48,121 bases of DNA. Origin: Ferruginibacter sp. (lineage in GTDB: Bacteria > Bacteroidota > Bacteroidia > Chitinophagales > Chitinophagaceae). Within the stretch, counting starts at the first letter, position 1, and each line of letters begins with the position of its first letter. Positions 18,478-28,122 of the stretch are shown here, piece after piece. A program made the position numbers and the translations under genes. The notes under the pieces were generated by a model that ran no database searches, was not told where the DNA came from, and saw only the letters and a program-made list of their open reading frames with translations. The DNA lies in assembly GCA_030831945.1 (NCBI GenBank), contig JAURKC010000005.1, positions 1 to 48,121 on the forward strand, written 5' to 3'.

Positions 18478-18906
18478 AAAAAAGTGAAAATGATTTTTTT
18501 CAAAAAATCTAGTCTTAAAATCTGAAAATGTAATTGAGAATTATAGTTAATGGAATGGGACCGTCTGACGAAGTGATCGATTGGAAAGACCTTATCAGCA
18601 ATATTCCGAGACAATATTACGCAGTTTTTCTTAAAAAATGCACTTTTTTGTTTTAAAATTTGAATTCCCCTTTAAAAACTATTTCCCATCAGGACTTTTT
18701 CAGCAATTGCTCAATCAGTAAATACATAGCATACGATCGTTTTTATAGCTGAAAATTACTTCTTCAGCCATCAATTTAAACAGGCGATTCGTATTGGTTT
18801 TTGAGCGTTCTAGGTGTTCCATTTTCACCTGTAATACTATAAAATCATAGATCCGCTAATGAATATAAAAATGCTAGTTATCTTTGCAGTCCTAAAATTC
18901 AGGCAT
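18478..18906. other. Divergent intergenic region rho / asnS
   Basis: These 429 bp separate two divergent essential genes. The right end holds the asnS -7 element (18879-18886). I see no ORF, tRNA or strong hairpin in the rest. The long stretch on the rho side may be an untranslated leader, which would fit autoregulation, but nothing in the sequence proves it. Confidence 0.5.
18879..18886 (+). promoter_or_regulatory. -7 promoter element of asnS
   Basis: TATCTTTG followed by CAGTCC is a typical Bacteroidota -7 box and start region. It lies 20 bp before the ATG at 18907, so transcription would begin around 18893 and the upstream in-frame ATGs at 18859 and 18871 would not be in the mRNA. The -33 region is not convincing. 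Confidence 0.55.
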
Positions 18907-20349
18907 ATGTTTAATAAAAGAGTAAGGATTAAAGAACTTCTTTCCAATGAATCGGCCAACTACCAAGCTACTGTTATGGGTTGGGTTCGTACTTTTCGTA
19001 ATAGCCAATTTATTGCCTTGAATGATGGTAGTACTAATAATAATTTACAGGTGGTGGCAAGTCTGGGCGATTTTGATGAAGCCATTCTTAAGCGGCTAAC
19101 TACTGGTGCCTGCATAAAAGTGGATGGTGAAGTAATTGCCTCGATGGGTAAAGGACAAAAAGTAGAATTAAAAGCGAGTTCAATTGAAATACTAGGTGAT
19201 AGTGATGCAGAAAAATTTCCCCTTCAACCCAAAAAACATAGCCTTGAATTTTTAAGAGAAATCGCTCACTTAAGATTTAAGACGAATACTTTTGGTTCAG
19301 TTTTCAGAGTTCGACATGCACTTGCTTTTGCAGTGCACAAATTTTTTAATGACAAAGGATTTGTATACTTACACACACCAATTATTACTGCCAGTGATGC
19401 AGAAGGTGCAGGAGAAATGTTTAGAGTAACGAGTCTGCCATTGGATGGAACTGCTCCTAAAAATGAAGATGGGTCAATCAATTATAAAGAAGATTTTTTT
19501 GGACGAAGTACTAACTTAACGGTGAGTGGTCAACTTGAAGGAGAGTTAGCCGCAATGGCATTTAGTGATATTTATACCTTCGGCCCAACCTTTCGTGCTG
19601 AGAACAGTAATACCACCAGACATTTAGCTGAATTTTGGATGATTGAACCCGAAGTGGCATTCAATGATTTGGAAGACAACATGAATCTTGCGGAGGAATT
19701 TATTAAGTATGTTATAAAATATGCGATTGATCATAATAAAGAAGATATCGAATTTTTAGCTCAGCGACTTGAAGAAGAAGAAAAGCAAAAGCCACAGAAT
19801 GAAAGAAATGAAATGACGCTGATGGAGAAGTTGGATTTTGTAGTAAACAATAACTTTGAACGATTAACTTATACAGAAGCGATTGAGATTTTAAAAGAAA
19901 GTAATCATAATAAGAAAAAGAAATTTCAATACTTAATAGAAGGATGGGGTGCAGATTTGCAAAGTGAACATGAAAGATATCTGGTAGAAAAACATTTTAA
20001 AAAGCCAGTTATATTAACCAATTATCCAAAAGATATTAAGTCCTTTTACATGAGGATGAATGAGGATGGCAAGACAGTAGCAGCGATGGATATCTTAGCA
20101 CCTGGCATTGGCGAAATCGTTGGTGGCTCTCAAAGAGAAGAAAGATTGGATAAATTAACTCAAAGAATGAATGAAATGAAAATTCCTGCAGAAGAACTAA
20201 ACTGGTATCTTGATACTAGACGATTTGGTTCTTGTCCACATGCAGGCTTTGGATTAGGATTTGAAAGATTAGTTCAGTTTGTAACGGGCATGGGAAATAT
20301 TAGAGATGTAATTCCTTTTCCGAGATATCCAAAAAGTGCAGAATTTTAA
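18907..20349 (+). CDS. asnS: Asparaginyl-tRNA synthetase
   Basis: A 480-residue class IIb synthetase that charges tRNA-Asn. An N-terminal OB-fold (about 15-110, with [22 protein letters not shown]) binds the anticodon. The catalytic domain carries motif 2 ([22 protein letters not shown]) and motif 3 ([27 protein letters not shown]) near the C terminus. The serine/threonine-rich [15 protein letters not shown] loop is that of AsnRS rather than AspRS. Upstream ATGs at 18859 and 18871 would add a 16- or 12-residue extension overlapping the promoter; [12 protein letters not shown] matches the expected N terminus. A perfect bidirectional terminator follows. Confidence 0.95.
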   Translation: MFNKRVRIKELLSNESANYQATVMGWVRTFRNSQFIALNDGSTNNNLQVVASLGDFDEAILKRLTTGACIKVDGEVIASMGKGQKVELKASSIEILGDSDAEKFPLQPKKHSLEFLREIAHLRFKTNTFGSVFRVRHALAFAVHKFFNDKGFVYLHTPIITASDAEGAGEMFRVTSLPLDGTAPKNEDGSINYKEDFFGRSTNLTVSGQLEGELAAMAFSDIYTFGPTFRAENSNTTRHLAEFWMIEPEVAFNDLEDNMNLAEEFIKYVIKYAIDHNKEDIEFLAQRLEEEEKQKPQNERNEMTLMEKLDFVVNNNFERLTYTEAIEILKESNHNKKKKFQYLIEGWGADLQSEHERYLVEKHFKKPVILTNYPKDIKSFYMRMNEDGKTVAAMDILAPGIGEIVGGSQREERLDKLTQRMNEMKIPAEELNWYLDTRRFGSCPHAGFGLGFERLVQFVTGMGNIRDVIPFPRYPKSAEF

Positions 20350-20374
20350 TGCGATACAATAAGATCAAATGATT

Positions 20375-20407
20375 AAAAAACCAGGATAATATTATCCTGG
20401 TTTTTTT
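20375..20407. terminator. Bidirectional terminator between asnS and the Usp gene
   Basis: AAAAAACCAGGATAAT (20375-20390) is exactly complementary to the following 16 bases (20391-20406) and ends in seven T residues. It can stop asnS on the plus strand and the convergent Usp gene on the minus strand. Confidence 0.9.
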
Positions 20408-20487
20408 GTGAAATACTAATGACTTTTTCTAAATCAAGTAACTAATCAGCTTAAACTTTTTGAGTAATGCATTCATTCAAACTAGCC

Positions 20488-21312
20488 CTATTCATGAATA
20501 CATAATATAGGAACATGCGTATGATAGATTAAATCTTTGGTCTGACTTCTTTTAAAAATCTTTTCTATCAAGCGGTGTTTTTTTGGAATGACTACTAACC
20601 AGTCTAGCTTCGCTTTATCAACGAACCAGTTAATTCCTTCGGTTATTTCATTGGCTTCTATTGAATGAAATTCGGCATTCACATCACGAAACAACTCATT
20701 AATTAAATAGCTTTCATTTGCTTTTGCTGCATCAGTAATGCCGTTGTGATAATCTACATTCATAATATGTAGTGCGGCATTAAAATCAGTTACGAATTTT
20801 TTTATTGTAGCGACTGGAGTTGTTTTTTCCACCTGACGATAATCGCATGCAAAACCAATTTTTCTTATCGGTATAAATTCTGCTTTTGGAGGCACTACTA
20901 AAACTGGACAGGTTAATTGATAAATTGCTTTAATAGTATTACTTCCAACGATCAATCGGGTCAGTGCATTATTACCTGAAAGTCCCATCACTACCAAATC
21001 AGGTTTTAATTCATCGCAGAGTTTACTAAGTCCTAACTCAAGTACATTCATTTCTGCCTTTATATTGATATTGATTTTTCTCTTTAATTTTTCCTGAGTA
21101 GTATTTTTTAATAATTCCAATTCGTGGTCGGCAGCTTTTTGCATTTCTTCCACATCAACTACCGGGTAAGCAAACTCGCTTAAGGCAATAGGAATTTCAA
21201 AGGCATGATATAACCAAATGTCAGCTCCATAAAAAGAGGCTAGATTAGCTGCGAACTCAGCCGCATTGACTGCAGGAGTAGAGAAGTCCACTGAAACGAT
21301 AATAGTTTTCAT
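20488..21312 (-). CDS. Universal stress protein with two Usp domains
   Basis: A 274-residue protein made of two UspA-like halves. The first half (1-150) keeps the ATP-binding signature G-x2-G-x9-GS at G110, G113, G123-S124 (MGLSGNNALTRLIVGSNT). The second half (about 155-274) lacks this glycine pattern and ends in THVPILCIHE, so it may not bind nucleotide. Members are induced by starvation or redox stress; the specific role is unknown. The ATG at 21312 begins MKTIIVSVDFS, the canonical Usp start; a TTG 21 nt upstream is rejected. It is flanked by convergent asnS and the aminotransferase upstream. Confidence 0.88.
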   Translation of the reverse strand: MKTIIVSVDFSTPAVNAAEFAANLASFYGADIWLYHAFEIPIALSEFAYPVVDVEEMQKAADHELELLKNTTQEKLKRKININIKAEMNVLELGLSKLCDELKPDLVVMGLSGNNALTRLIVGSNTIKAIYQLTCPVLVVPPKAEFIPIRKIGFACDYRQVEKTTPVATIKKFVTDFNAALHIMNVDYHNGITDAAKANESYLINELFRDVNAEFHSIEANEITEGINWFVDKAKLDWLVVIPKKHRLIEKIFKRSQTKDLIYHTHVPILCIHE

Positions 21313-21479
21313 TTTACACTGTTTAAGTGTCAAATCTATTTTGAAAAGCTATTGTATTTTATGAGCTAAATCAGTCCCGTAGATGATTTCGCTAATTTTA
21401 ATACTAGTATGATTCATTACAAGCCTACAGATTCGAAAAATGAAAAATAAAGGATAAGGTAAGCTCTTTAAAAGAATAA

Positions 21480-22631
21480 CTAAAGGGCGGCAACCAATCG
21501 ATCGACTGCGGCTTCGAGTGTTGCTTCATTTTTTGCAAAGCAAAAACGCAATACCTTGTTTTCAGTTTTATTTACATAAAATGCAGCGGCAGGAATAGAC
21601 ACTACACCAGCATCCTTTGTAAGCCTTATTGCAAAATCCATTTCACTCTCTTGAGTAATTTGATCATAACTATACAACTGAAAATAGCTTCCATAAGAAG
21701 GCAAGGCTTTGAACTTTGTTTGTCTCATCAGCTGTTGAAAGTAATCCCTCTTTTTTTGTAACTCTTTTCCTAATTGTAGATAGGGTTCTTCTTGCTGCAA
21801 ATATTCCGCTATTGCATATTGGACTGGACTGTGGCAGGAAAAACAATTGTACTGATGAATTTTTCTAAACTCCTTCATCATTGATGCTGGGGATATGCAA
21901 TAGCCCATTTTCCAACCGGTACAGTGATAAGTTTTTCCAAAAGAAAAACATACAAAACTTCTTTCTAACAAATCGGGGTAACGCAACATACTTTCATGTT
22001 GCTTGTCATCAAATATTAAATGCTCATACACTTCATCACTTAGAATAAAAATATTGGTATTTTTTACTACCGAGCGTAATTGTTCGATATCATTTTTACT
22101 CAGAATGCTTCCCGTCGGATTATGCGGCGAGTTAAGCATAATCATTTTCGTTTTCGGACTTAGCTTTTGCTTTACCAAATCCCAGTCTATTGAATAGTCG
22201 GGATAAACCAGTGGAATTAAAATAGGAATTGCTCCATTGGTTTCTATATTCGGGATATAACTATCATAAGTAGGCTCAAATACTATTACTTCATCCCCTG
22301 GCCGCAACACGGTAGTTAAGGCAGTATAAATAGCATAGGTTCCGCCAGGGGTAACGGTAATATCAGTTTCAGGATTTAGCTGGGCGGCATAAAGTTTTTC
22401 AGCTTTTTCAGCTATTCGCTCTCTCAATATTGACAAGCCATTCATGTGAACGTATTGATTATGGCCTTGCTGCATAGCAGAATTTACCAGTGCTATCAGC
22501 TCCTTACTCATCATAAAATCAGGAAATCCTTGACCTAAATTAATCGCATTATATTGAGCTGCCAGCGAGCTCATCTGAGTAAAAATAGTAGTGCCTACTT
22601 GTGGGAGTTTACTTTGAATGGAAGGAGTCAA
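21480..22631 (-). CDS. PLP-dependent class I/II aminotransferase (methionine aminotransferase-like)
   Basis: A 383-residue fold-type I aminotransferase. Conserved parts are INLGQGFPDF (30-39), VTPGGTYAIYTALTTVLRPGDEVIVFEPTYDSY (93-125), LNSPHNPTGS (166-175), LSDEVYEH (198-205) and the PLP lysine K233 in FSFGKTYHCTGWKMGYC. The C terminus has the substrate-binding arginine region LRFCFAKN. The sequence most resembles E. coli YbdL and kynurenine aminotransferases, which prefer methionine or aromatic amino acids with 2-oxo acids; the substrate here is inferred. The start is TTG at 22631, because no ATG lies upstream of the conserved region. It is downstream of manC, same strand, 70 nt apart. Confidence 0.88.
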   Translation of the reverse strand: MTPSIQSKLPQVGTTIFTQMSSLAAQYNAINLGQGFPDFMMSKELIALVNSAMQQGHNQYVHMNGLSILRERIAEKAEKLYAAQLNPETDITVTPGGTYAIYTALTTVLRPGDEVIVFEPTYDSYIPNIETNGAIPILIPLVYPDYSIDWDLVKQKLSPKTKMIMLNSPHNPTGSILSKNDIEQLRSVVKNTNIFILSDEVYEHLIFDDKQHESMLRYPDLLERSFVCFSFGKTYHCTGWKMGYCISPASMMKEFRKIHQYNCFSCHSPVQYAIAEYLQQEEPYLQLGKELQKKRDYFQQLMRQTKFKALPSYGSYFQLYSYDQITQESEMDFAIRLTKDAGVVSIPAAAFYVNKTENKVLRFCFAKNEATLEAAVDRLVAAL

Positions 22632-22701
22632 TTTTATTGAATTTAAATAGTCAAACAGCCCCTAATAAACGATGGAGGTATTTATGTAACAAAAGAACTG
22701 A

Positions 22702-23784
22702 CTAAAGATATTTTTCGCCTTTATTTCTTTTCACCTCTGCAACGTATTCTTTAATTGCTTGTTCTTTATCCTTTTTACAAATTAGTAACACATCTTCCGT
22801 ATCCACCACAATAAAATCATCTAAGCCTTGCACCAAGACTAATTTTTTATTATTGGCGTGAATGATATTTTTAGTAGCGTCAATAATGATTACATTACTT
22901 CCAGCCACTGCATTTTCAAAATAATCTTTTTCGAGATTTTCATATGCACTGGCCCATGTTCCTAAATCGCTCCAGCCAAAAGAAGAAGGAATGATATATA
23001 CATTATTCGCTTTTTCCATTACGCCGTAATCAATGGAAATATTTACACACTGAGGATAAATTCTTTCGATGGCTTCTTTTTCGGAAGGCGTATTGAAATT
23101 TTCTTTTTCCGCATCAAATACTTCATGCATCTCGGGCAAAAAAGCTTCAAATGCCTTAATAATATTTTTGATTTGCCAAACAAAAATTCCCGCATTCCAT
23201 AAAAAATCTCCACTAGATATAAATGTTTTGGCTAACTCTTTGTCTGGTTTTTCAGTAAATGTTTTCACCTTAAAAACATTGTCACTGATGGATTGTTGCT
23301 CATATTGAATATAGCCATAACCGGTATTGGGATGGGTAGGTTTTATTCCTAAAGTAACTAGGGCCTCATTATTTGCAGTAAAATAAAGTGCTTCTTCACA
23401 TTTATTTTTAAAATTTTCAGGTTCTAAAATAATATGATCTGCTGGAGCACAAATCAAATTAGCTGATGGATTAATTTGCTGTAACTTATAAGAAATATAA
23501 GCAATGCAGGGAGCAGTATTTTTTCTCGAAGGCTCACACAAAATATTCTCAACTGGCAAATTAGGCAGTTGATCGATTACAATTTGTTTGTACTTTTCAG
23601 TCGTTACAATATAGATATTTTCGATAGGAATAAATAAAGTAAACCTGTCAAAAGTACCCTGAATAAGGGTTCGGCCAGTATTTAAAATATCTAGAAATTG
23701 TTTCGGAAAATCGGTACGACTCATTGGCCAAAATCTACTGCCAATTCCGCCCGCCATAATCGCTACATAATTATTATTCGTCAT
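22702..23784 (-). CDS. manC: Mannose-1-phosphate guanylyltransferase
   Basis: A 360-residue nucleotidyltransferase that makes GDP-mannose from mannose-1-phosphate and GTP. The nucleotide-binding signature is IMAGGIGSRFWPMSRTDFPKQF (9-30). Next come LICAPADHIILEPENF, HPNTGYGYIQYE, KTFTEKPD and FLWNAGIFVW, all diagnostic of GDP-mannose pyrophosphorylases. It lacks the C-terminal isomerase domain of bifunctional ManC/AlgA enzymes and has only the left-handed helix end (IIIDATKNIIHANNKKLVLVQGLDDFIVVDTEDVLLI). The product feeds lipopolysaccharide, capsule or glycoprotein mannose and fucose. It is divergent from recQ. Confidence 0.93.
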   Translation of the reverse strand: MTNNNYVAIMAGGIGSRFWPMSRTDFPKQFLDILNTGRTLIQGTFDRFTLFIPIENIYIVTTEKYKQIVIDQLPNLPVENILCEPSRKNTAPCIAYISYKLQQINPSANLICAPADHIILEPENFKNKCEEALYFTANNEALVTLGIKPTHPNTGYGYIQYEQQSISDNVFKVKTFTEKPDKELAKTFISSGDFLWNAGIFVWQIKNIIKAFEAFLPEMHEVFDAEKENFNTPSEKEAIERIYPQCVNISIDYGVMEKANNVYIIPSSFGWSDLGTWASAYENLEKDYFENAVAGSNVIIIDATKNIIHANNKKLVLVQGLDDFIVVDTEDVLLICKKDKEQAIKEYVAEVKRNKGEKYL

Positions 23785-24321
23785 AATTTATTTATCGGTT
23801 AATAAATTTACAGCTGTTTTAATAAAAGTGTTACGCTTAATAGTAAGCTAGTTTTAGAGACTTCCATCAAGCTATGCCCTTGTTTACAATCCCTATAGAA
23901 CTCGTTGCTTAACTTATTCATTGAAGCTGTTTTCATTAAAATAATTTAAGGCAAAGTGAGGGCCACTTAACACTTGCTCATTTCAAGCAGCAAACCTACT
24001 TTAAATCATCCATAACACAAAGGGGTATTATACTCTTATTGACCTAGTGCTCAGGGCTAAATGGAGAATTTTTGTCAAATTTTCCCCATTAATAATCGGC
24101 AAGTTGAACCTCCGGTTGCTCTGTTAAAATAGAAATTGTGTTTTAAGCAAAATTGTTTAACTTAACTTATACAAGTAAAGGAGGTTAATTTGACTTTGCA
24201 AGTCGATTGAATTAACTTCGTCTACTTTAAAAAATTTTAGGACCGGCAAAGCTTCTTACTTAAAATAAGGGGTGTCCCAAACTGCCAACTATTTAAAACC
24301 AGGTAGAGGATAAAGAAAGTT
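23785..24321. other. Divergent intergenic region manC / recQ
   Basis: This 537-bp region carries the recQ promoter near its right end. The remaining sequence (about 23785-24180) shows no convincing ORF, RNA gene, repeat or terminator; the manC promoter could not be placed with confidence. Confidence 0.5.
24184..24220 (+). promoter_or_regulatory. recQ promoter overlapping an inverted repeat
   Basis: TTTG (24189-24192), a 20-bp spacer and TAACTTCG (24213-24220) form a near-consensus Bacteroidota promoter, with transcription starting around 24227 and a leader of about 95 nt. GTTAATT (24184-24190) and AATTAAC (24210-24216) are inverted copies, with GACT/AGTC inside them, so a regulator could bind directly across the promoter. 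Confidence 0.5.
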
Positions 24322-26616
24322 ATGGCTACAGAAAAAGCGAAATCTAAACAAAAGGCGGCAAAAGAAATACCCCAATCATCTGTTGATAAAAAAGCGGTGA
24401 AGGCAATCAGTCAAGAGAAAAATTTAAACCTAACTAATCAATTACAGAGTTACTTCGGATTTGATGCTTTTAAAGAGCCTCAGGAAAAAATTATAAAAAA
24501 TTTATTAGCTGGAAATGACGCATTAGTAATTATGCCCACTGGAGGCGGAAAAAGTTTGTGTTACCAATTACCTGCCATTATCAGTGAGGGTTGCGCCATT
24601 ATTGTTTCTCCCTTGATTGCACTGATGAAAAATCAGGTAGACCTTGTAAGAAGCTATAGCAGCAAGGATGATGTAGCTCATTTTTTAAACAGCACACTCA
24701 ATAAAGGTCAACAGAAAATAGTAAAAGATGATCTTTTGTCGGGTAAAACAAAAATGTTGTATGTAGCTCCAGAAACCTTAACTAAGCTTGACAATATTGA
24801 ATTTTTTAAAGAGCTGAATATTTCATTTTTTGCAGTAGATGAAGCCCATTGTATTTCTGAATGGGGGCACGATTTTAGACCTGAGTACCGCAGATTAAGG
24901 GAAATGATGGAAATTATTAATCCAACTGCTCCTATGATTGCGCTCACTGCTACGGCTACCCCAAAAGTTCAAAGTGATATTTTAAGAAACCTTGGACTTA
25001 GAGAACCGCAGATTTATATTTCTTCTTTTAACCGACCTAATTTGTATTACGAGATTCTTCCCAAAATACAGAAAGATCAAACGGTTACTAGTATTGTCCG
25101 TTACATCTCTCAAAACAAAGGAAAAAGTGGAATTATCTATACCCTCAATAGAAAAACTACTGAAGAACTAGCAGATATGTTGATGGCCAATGGTATAAAG
25201 GCGGTTGCTTATCACGCAGGGTTGGATAGTAAGTTAAGAGCGGAACGTCAAGACCTTTTTCTAAATGAAGATGTACAAGTAATAGTCGCTACTATCGCTT
25301 TTGGTATGGGAATCGACAAGCCCGATGTTCGCTTTGTAATACATTATAATATTCCAAAATCGATAGAAAATTATTATCAAGAAACAGGTCGTGCCGGTAG
25401 AGATGGTATGGAAGGCAGGTGCATTCTTTACTATTCCCATAAGGATGTAGCTAAACTTGAACACCTGATGCGTGACAAGGCTTTAAGTGAAAGAGAGGTC
25501 GGGGCTCAATTAATTAACGAAACCGTTTCTTATGCTGAAAGTGCGGTATGCAGAAGAAAAATTTTATTGAATTATTTTGGTGAGGAATATGACACAGGTC
25601 AATGTACTAAGATGTGTGATAACTGTAATAGTCCAAAAGAATTAATAGAAGCAAAAACAGAAACACAACAAGTCCTTACCATAATCAACGGATTAGATGA
25701 GCAGTTTACGATGGTTTATCTGATGCATATTTTACTTGGAAAACCTAATCCACAGGTAAAAATGTTCCGTCACGATGAAAGAGATTTTTTTGGAATTGGA
25801 AAAGAGAAGGATGAGCATTTTTGGAATTCTTTGATGAGACAAATGATATTAGAAGGATTTATAAAAAAGGATATTGAGGAGTATGGGGTACTTAAGTTTA
25901 CAAAAAAGGGAACAGCTTTTTTAAAAAAGCCTGTCTCTTTTAAAATTGTGCTCAATAATTTATTTCAAGGTGCAGATGGAGACGATGATGAAGGAATGGC
26001 AGCGCCAGCGGCTTCTAATTCTTTAGATGAAAAATTAGTGTTGATGCTGAAGGAGCTGCGCAAAAAAGTTGCTAAGGAAAAAAACCTTCCGCCATTTGTT
26101 ATTTTCTTAGAAGGGAGTCTAGAAGACATGGCTACCCTATATCCTACCACTATTGAAGAGTTAGAAAAATGTCAAGGTGTAAGTAAGGGTAAAGCGATAA
26201 GATATGGCAAAAAATTTGTAGATCTCATTGCAACCTACGTTGAAGAAAATGAAATTGAGAAGCCAGATGATTTTGTAATGAAGGGAGTAGTGAACAGGAA
26301 TAATAATAAAATTTTCATCATTCAAAATGTAGATAAAAAAATCCCGCTAGAAACCATCGCAAAAACGAAAGATCTTACCATTGATGAACTATTAGAAGAA
26401 ATGGAAACGATTGTTGCAAGTGGTACCAAATTAAATTTAGACTATGCAATTGATGAACTGGTAGATCAATATGAACAAGAAGAGATTATTGATTATTTTA
26501 AATCTTGTGAAACTAGTAGTCTTCAAATAGCACAAGAGGAGCTTGCAGAAAGTGGGTTTAACTGGGAACAATTAAAAATTATGAGAATTAAATTTTTATG
26601 CGTTTTTGGAAACTAA
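24322..26616 (+). CDS. recQ: ATP-dependent DNA helicase RecQ
   Basis: A 764-residue 3'-5' DNA helicase for recombination and fork repair. After a lysine-rich N-terminal extension (1-35) the first RecA domain has Walker A MPTGGGKS (71-78) and DEAH (about 173-176) within FAVDEAHCISEWGHDFRPEYR. Helicase domain 2 contains GIIYTLNRKTTEELA, TIAFGMGIDKPDVRFVIHYN and QETGRAGRDG. A four-cysteine zinc site spans about 410-436, then the RQC winged helix and an HRDC domain (about 575-645, ending near YGKKFVDLIATYVEEN). The last 110 residues form an additional helical domain seen in many Bacteroidota RecQ proteins. No close partner gene follows. Confidence 0.96.
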   Translation: MATEKAKSKQKAAKEIPQSSVDKKAVKAISQEKNLNLTNQLQSYFGFDAFKEPQEKIIKNLLAGNDALVIMPTGGGKSLCYQLPAIISEGCAIIVSPLIALMKNQVDLVRSYSSKDDVAHFLNSTLNKGQQKIVKDDLLSGKTKMLYVAPETLTKLDNIEFFKELNISFFAVDEAHCISEWGHDFRPEYRRLREMMEIINPTAPMIALTATATPKVQSDILRNLGLREPQIYISSFNRPNLYYEILPKIQKDQTVTSIVRYISQNKGKSGIIYTLNRKTTEELADMLMANGIKAVAYHAGLDSKLRAERQDLFLNEDVQVIVATIAFGMGIDKPDVRFVIHYNIPKSIENYYQETGRAGRDGMEGRCILYYSHKDVAKLEHLMRDKALSEREVGAQLINETVSYAESAVCRRKILLNYFGEEYDTGQCTKMCDNCNSPKELIEAKTETQQVLTIINGLDEQFTMVYLMHILLGKPNPQVKMFRHDERDFFGIGKEKDEHFWNSLMRQMILEGFIKKDIEEYGVLKFTKKGTAFLKKPVSFKIVLNNLFQGADGDDDEGMAAPAASNSLDEKLVLMLKELRKKVAKEKNLPPFVIFLEGSLEDMATLYPTTIEELEKCQGVSKGKAIRYGKKFVDLIATYVEENEIEKPDDFVMKGVVNRNNNKIFIIQNVDKKIPLETIAKTKDLTIDELLEEMETIVASGTKLNLDYAIDELVDQYEQEEIIDYFKSCETSSLQIAQEELAESGFNWEQLKIMRIKFLCVFGN

Positions 26617-26638
26617 ACTGCTTTTCATAATCAGTTTA
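26614..26638 (+). terminator. Weak hairpin after recQ
   Basis: TAAACTG (26614-26620, containing the recQ stop codon) pairs with CAGTTTA (26632-26638) across an 11-base loop. The stem is short and the following tract AT-rich rather than pure T. Confidence 0.3.
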
Positions 26639-26837
26639 TTTATAATTAAATTGCATGGTATAAAAGATCAATGTAAAAATCCAATCGTGAAAAGTAATCA
26701 GTCATTCATTTGCAATTCCCAAGAATTACAATAGTAAAAAACTAAACAACAAAATTTTTGTTCTTAGATAGATCTCCTATTTAAAAAAGACATTTCATAC
26801 TATTTATTTAAAAGACTTTTAAAACAACTTAACAATT

Positions 26838-27881
26838 ATGACACCAACAAAAAGTTACGCCGCACAAAGTGCTACCACCCCATTAGCTCCTTTTAGTTAT
26901 AACACCAAAGAAGTTGGACCTAATGATGTGCTGATAGATATTCTATATTCTGGCGTTTGCCATTCAGATATTCATCAAGCTCGCAATGAGTGGGGTGGAT
27001 CTAGCTATCCAATGGTACCAGGGCATGAAATTCTAGGTAGAATTTCAAAAGTGGGAGATAAGGTGACCAAATTTAAGGTAGGTGAACTTGCGGGAGTGGG
27101 ATGTTTTATAGATTCTTGTCGCAGTTGTCCAAGCTGCTTAGCTTCGGAAGAACAATATTGTGATAATGGTACAGTGGGTACGTATAATAGTATTGATAAA
27201 CAAGGCAACCCCACCTATGGAGGTTATTCTACTCACATTGCAGTAGACGAAAACTATGTCCTTCATGTTTCAGATAAGTTACCCTTGGAAGGAGTAGCCC
27301 CTTTATTATGTGCAGGTATCACCACCTATTCACCATTGAAATATTGGAAAATCGGTAAAGGACATAAGATTGCCATCGTTGGTTTAGGTGGCTTAGGCCA
27401 TATGGGAGTAAAATTTGGCGCATCCTTCGGAGCAGATGTTACCGTTTTGAGTACCTCCGCTGGTAAAAAGCAAGATGCTTTAAATTTAGGAGCTCACCAT
27501 TTTGAGGTAACGACTGAGCCAGAAACCCTTAAAAAGCTAAAAGGGAAATTTGATTTTATATTAAGTACTATTTCTGCTCAACATGATTACAATCAATATT
27601 TAGATTTATTAAAGGTAAACGGAACAATGGTAGTGGTAGGAGTTCCTCCAGTTCCTTCTGTAGTAAACGCTTTTAGTATAATTGGCAAAAGACGCACTTT
27701 AGCAGGATCGATGATTGGCGGAATTAAGGAAACCCAAGAAATGCTGGATTATTGTGCAGAGCATCAGATAGTATCAGATGTAGAAGTAATTAAGATGTCT
27801 CAGATTAACGAGGCTTATGAGCGGGTAATCAAATCTGATGTCCGCTATCGCTTTGTAATAGAGGTAGCTTCATTATTATAA
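26838..27881 (+). CDS. Zinc-dependent NAD(P)-linked alcohol dehydrogenase (YahK/cinnamyl type)
   Basis: A 347-residue medium-chain dehydrogenase/reductase. Catalytic zinc ligands are C41 (SGVCHSD) and H63 (VPGHE), with C157 (LLCAGITTYSPL) as the third. The structural zinc has C94, C97, C100 and C108. The Rossmann motif is GLGGLGHMG (about 181-189). The sequence pattern fits the YahK/AdhA cinnamyl-alcohol-dehydrogenase subfamily, which reduces broad aldehydes and usually prefers NADPH; exact substrate unknown. It stands alone between recQ and tRNA-Phe. A 221-bp upstream gap has no promoter that I can place confidently. Confidence 0.92.
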   Translation: MTPTKSYAAQSATTPLAPFSYNTKEVGPNDVLIDILYSGVCHSDIHQARNEWGGSSYPMVPGHEILGRISKVGDKVTKFKVGELAGVGCFIDSCRSCPSCLASEEQYCDNGTVGTYNSIDKQGNPTYGGYSTHIAVDENYVLHVSDKLPLEGVAPLLCAGITTYSPLKYWKIGKGHKIAIVGLGGLGHMGVKFGASFGADVTVLSTSAGKKQDALNLGAHHFEVTTEPETLKKLKGKFDFILSTISAQHDYNQYLDLLKVNGTMVVVGVPPVPSVVNAFSIIGKRRTLAGSMIGGIKETQEMLDYCAEHQIVSDVEVIKMSQINEAYERVIKSDVRYRFVIEVASLL

Positions 27882-27981
27882 TGCGGGAAGGCAGGGATAA
27901 GGGTTGAATTTGAATTTCTCTAATTTTACCTCTTTTTTTGAAATTGATAGGATTGGAACGAATTATTTGAATAGAAACTCC

Positions 27982-27989
27982 TATTTTTG
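27982..27989 (+). promoter_or_regulatory. -7 promoter element of tRNA-Phe
   Basis: TATTTTTG matches TAnnTTTG exactly and ends 16 bp before the tRNA. A -33 element at the expected distance is not clear; ATTGG lies at 27952-27956, somewhat too far upstream. Confidence 0.45.
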
Positions 27990-28005
27990 CCACCCCAAAC
28001 GGGAA

Positions 28006-28078
28006 GGTGTGATAGCTCAGTTGGTAGAGCAATGGACTGAAAATCCATGTGTCGCCGGTTCAACCCCGGCTCGCACCA
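28006..28078 (+). tRNA. tRNA-Phe (GAA)
   Basis: A 73-nt cloverleaf. The acceptor stem pairs GGTGTGA (28006-28012) with TCGCACC (28071-28077), one G-U pair included. The D arm includes AGCTCAGTTGGTAGAGC, the anticodon arm TGGACTGAAAATCCA gives anticodon GAA, and the T arm is GCCGG TTCAACC CCGGC. The discriminator base is A28078, and CCA is not encoded. A strong terminator follows, and an integrase fragment lies 45 nt downstream, which suggests the 3' end has served as an attachment site. Confidence 0.97.
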
Positions 28079-28082
28079 CTTT

Positions 28083-28110
28083 AAAGGCCTGATAATTATC
28101 AGGCCTTTTT
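28083..28110 (+). terminator. Terminator of tRNA-Phe
   Basis: AAAGGCCTGATAA (28083-28095) and TTATCAGGCCTTT (28096-28108) form a perfect palindrome followed by further T residues to 28110. It begins 4 nt after the mature tRNA end. Confidence 0.9.
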
Positions 28111-28122
28111 GTATGCAAAAAA

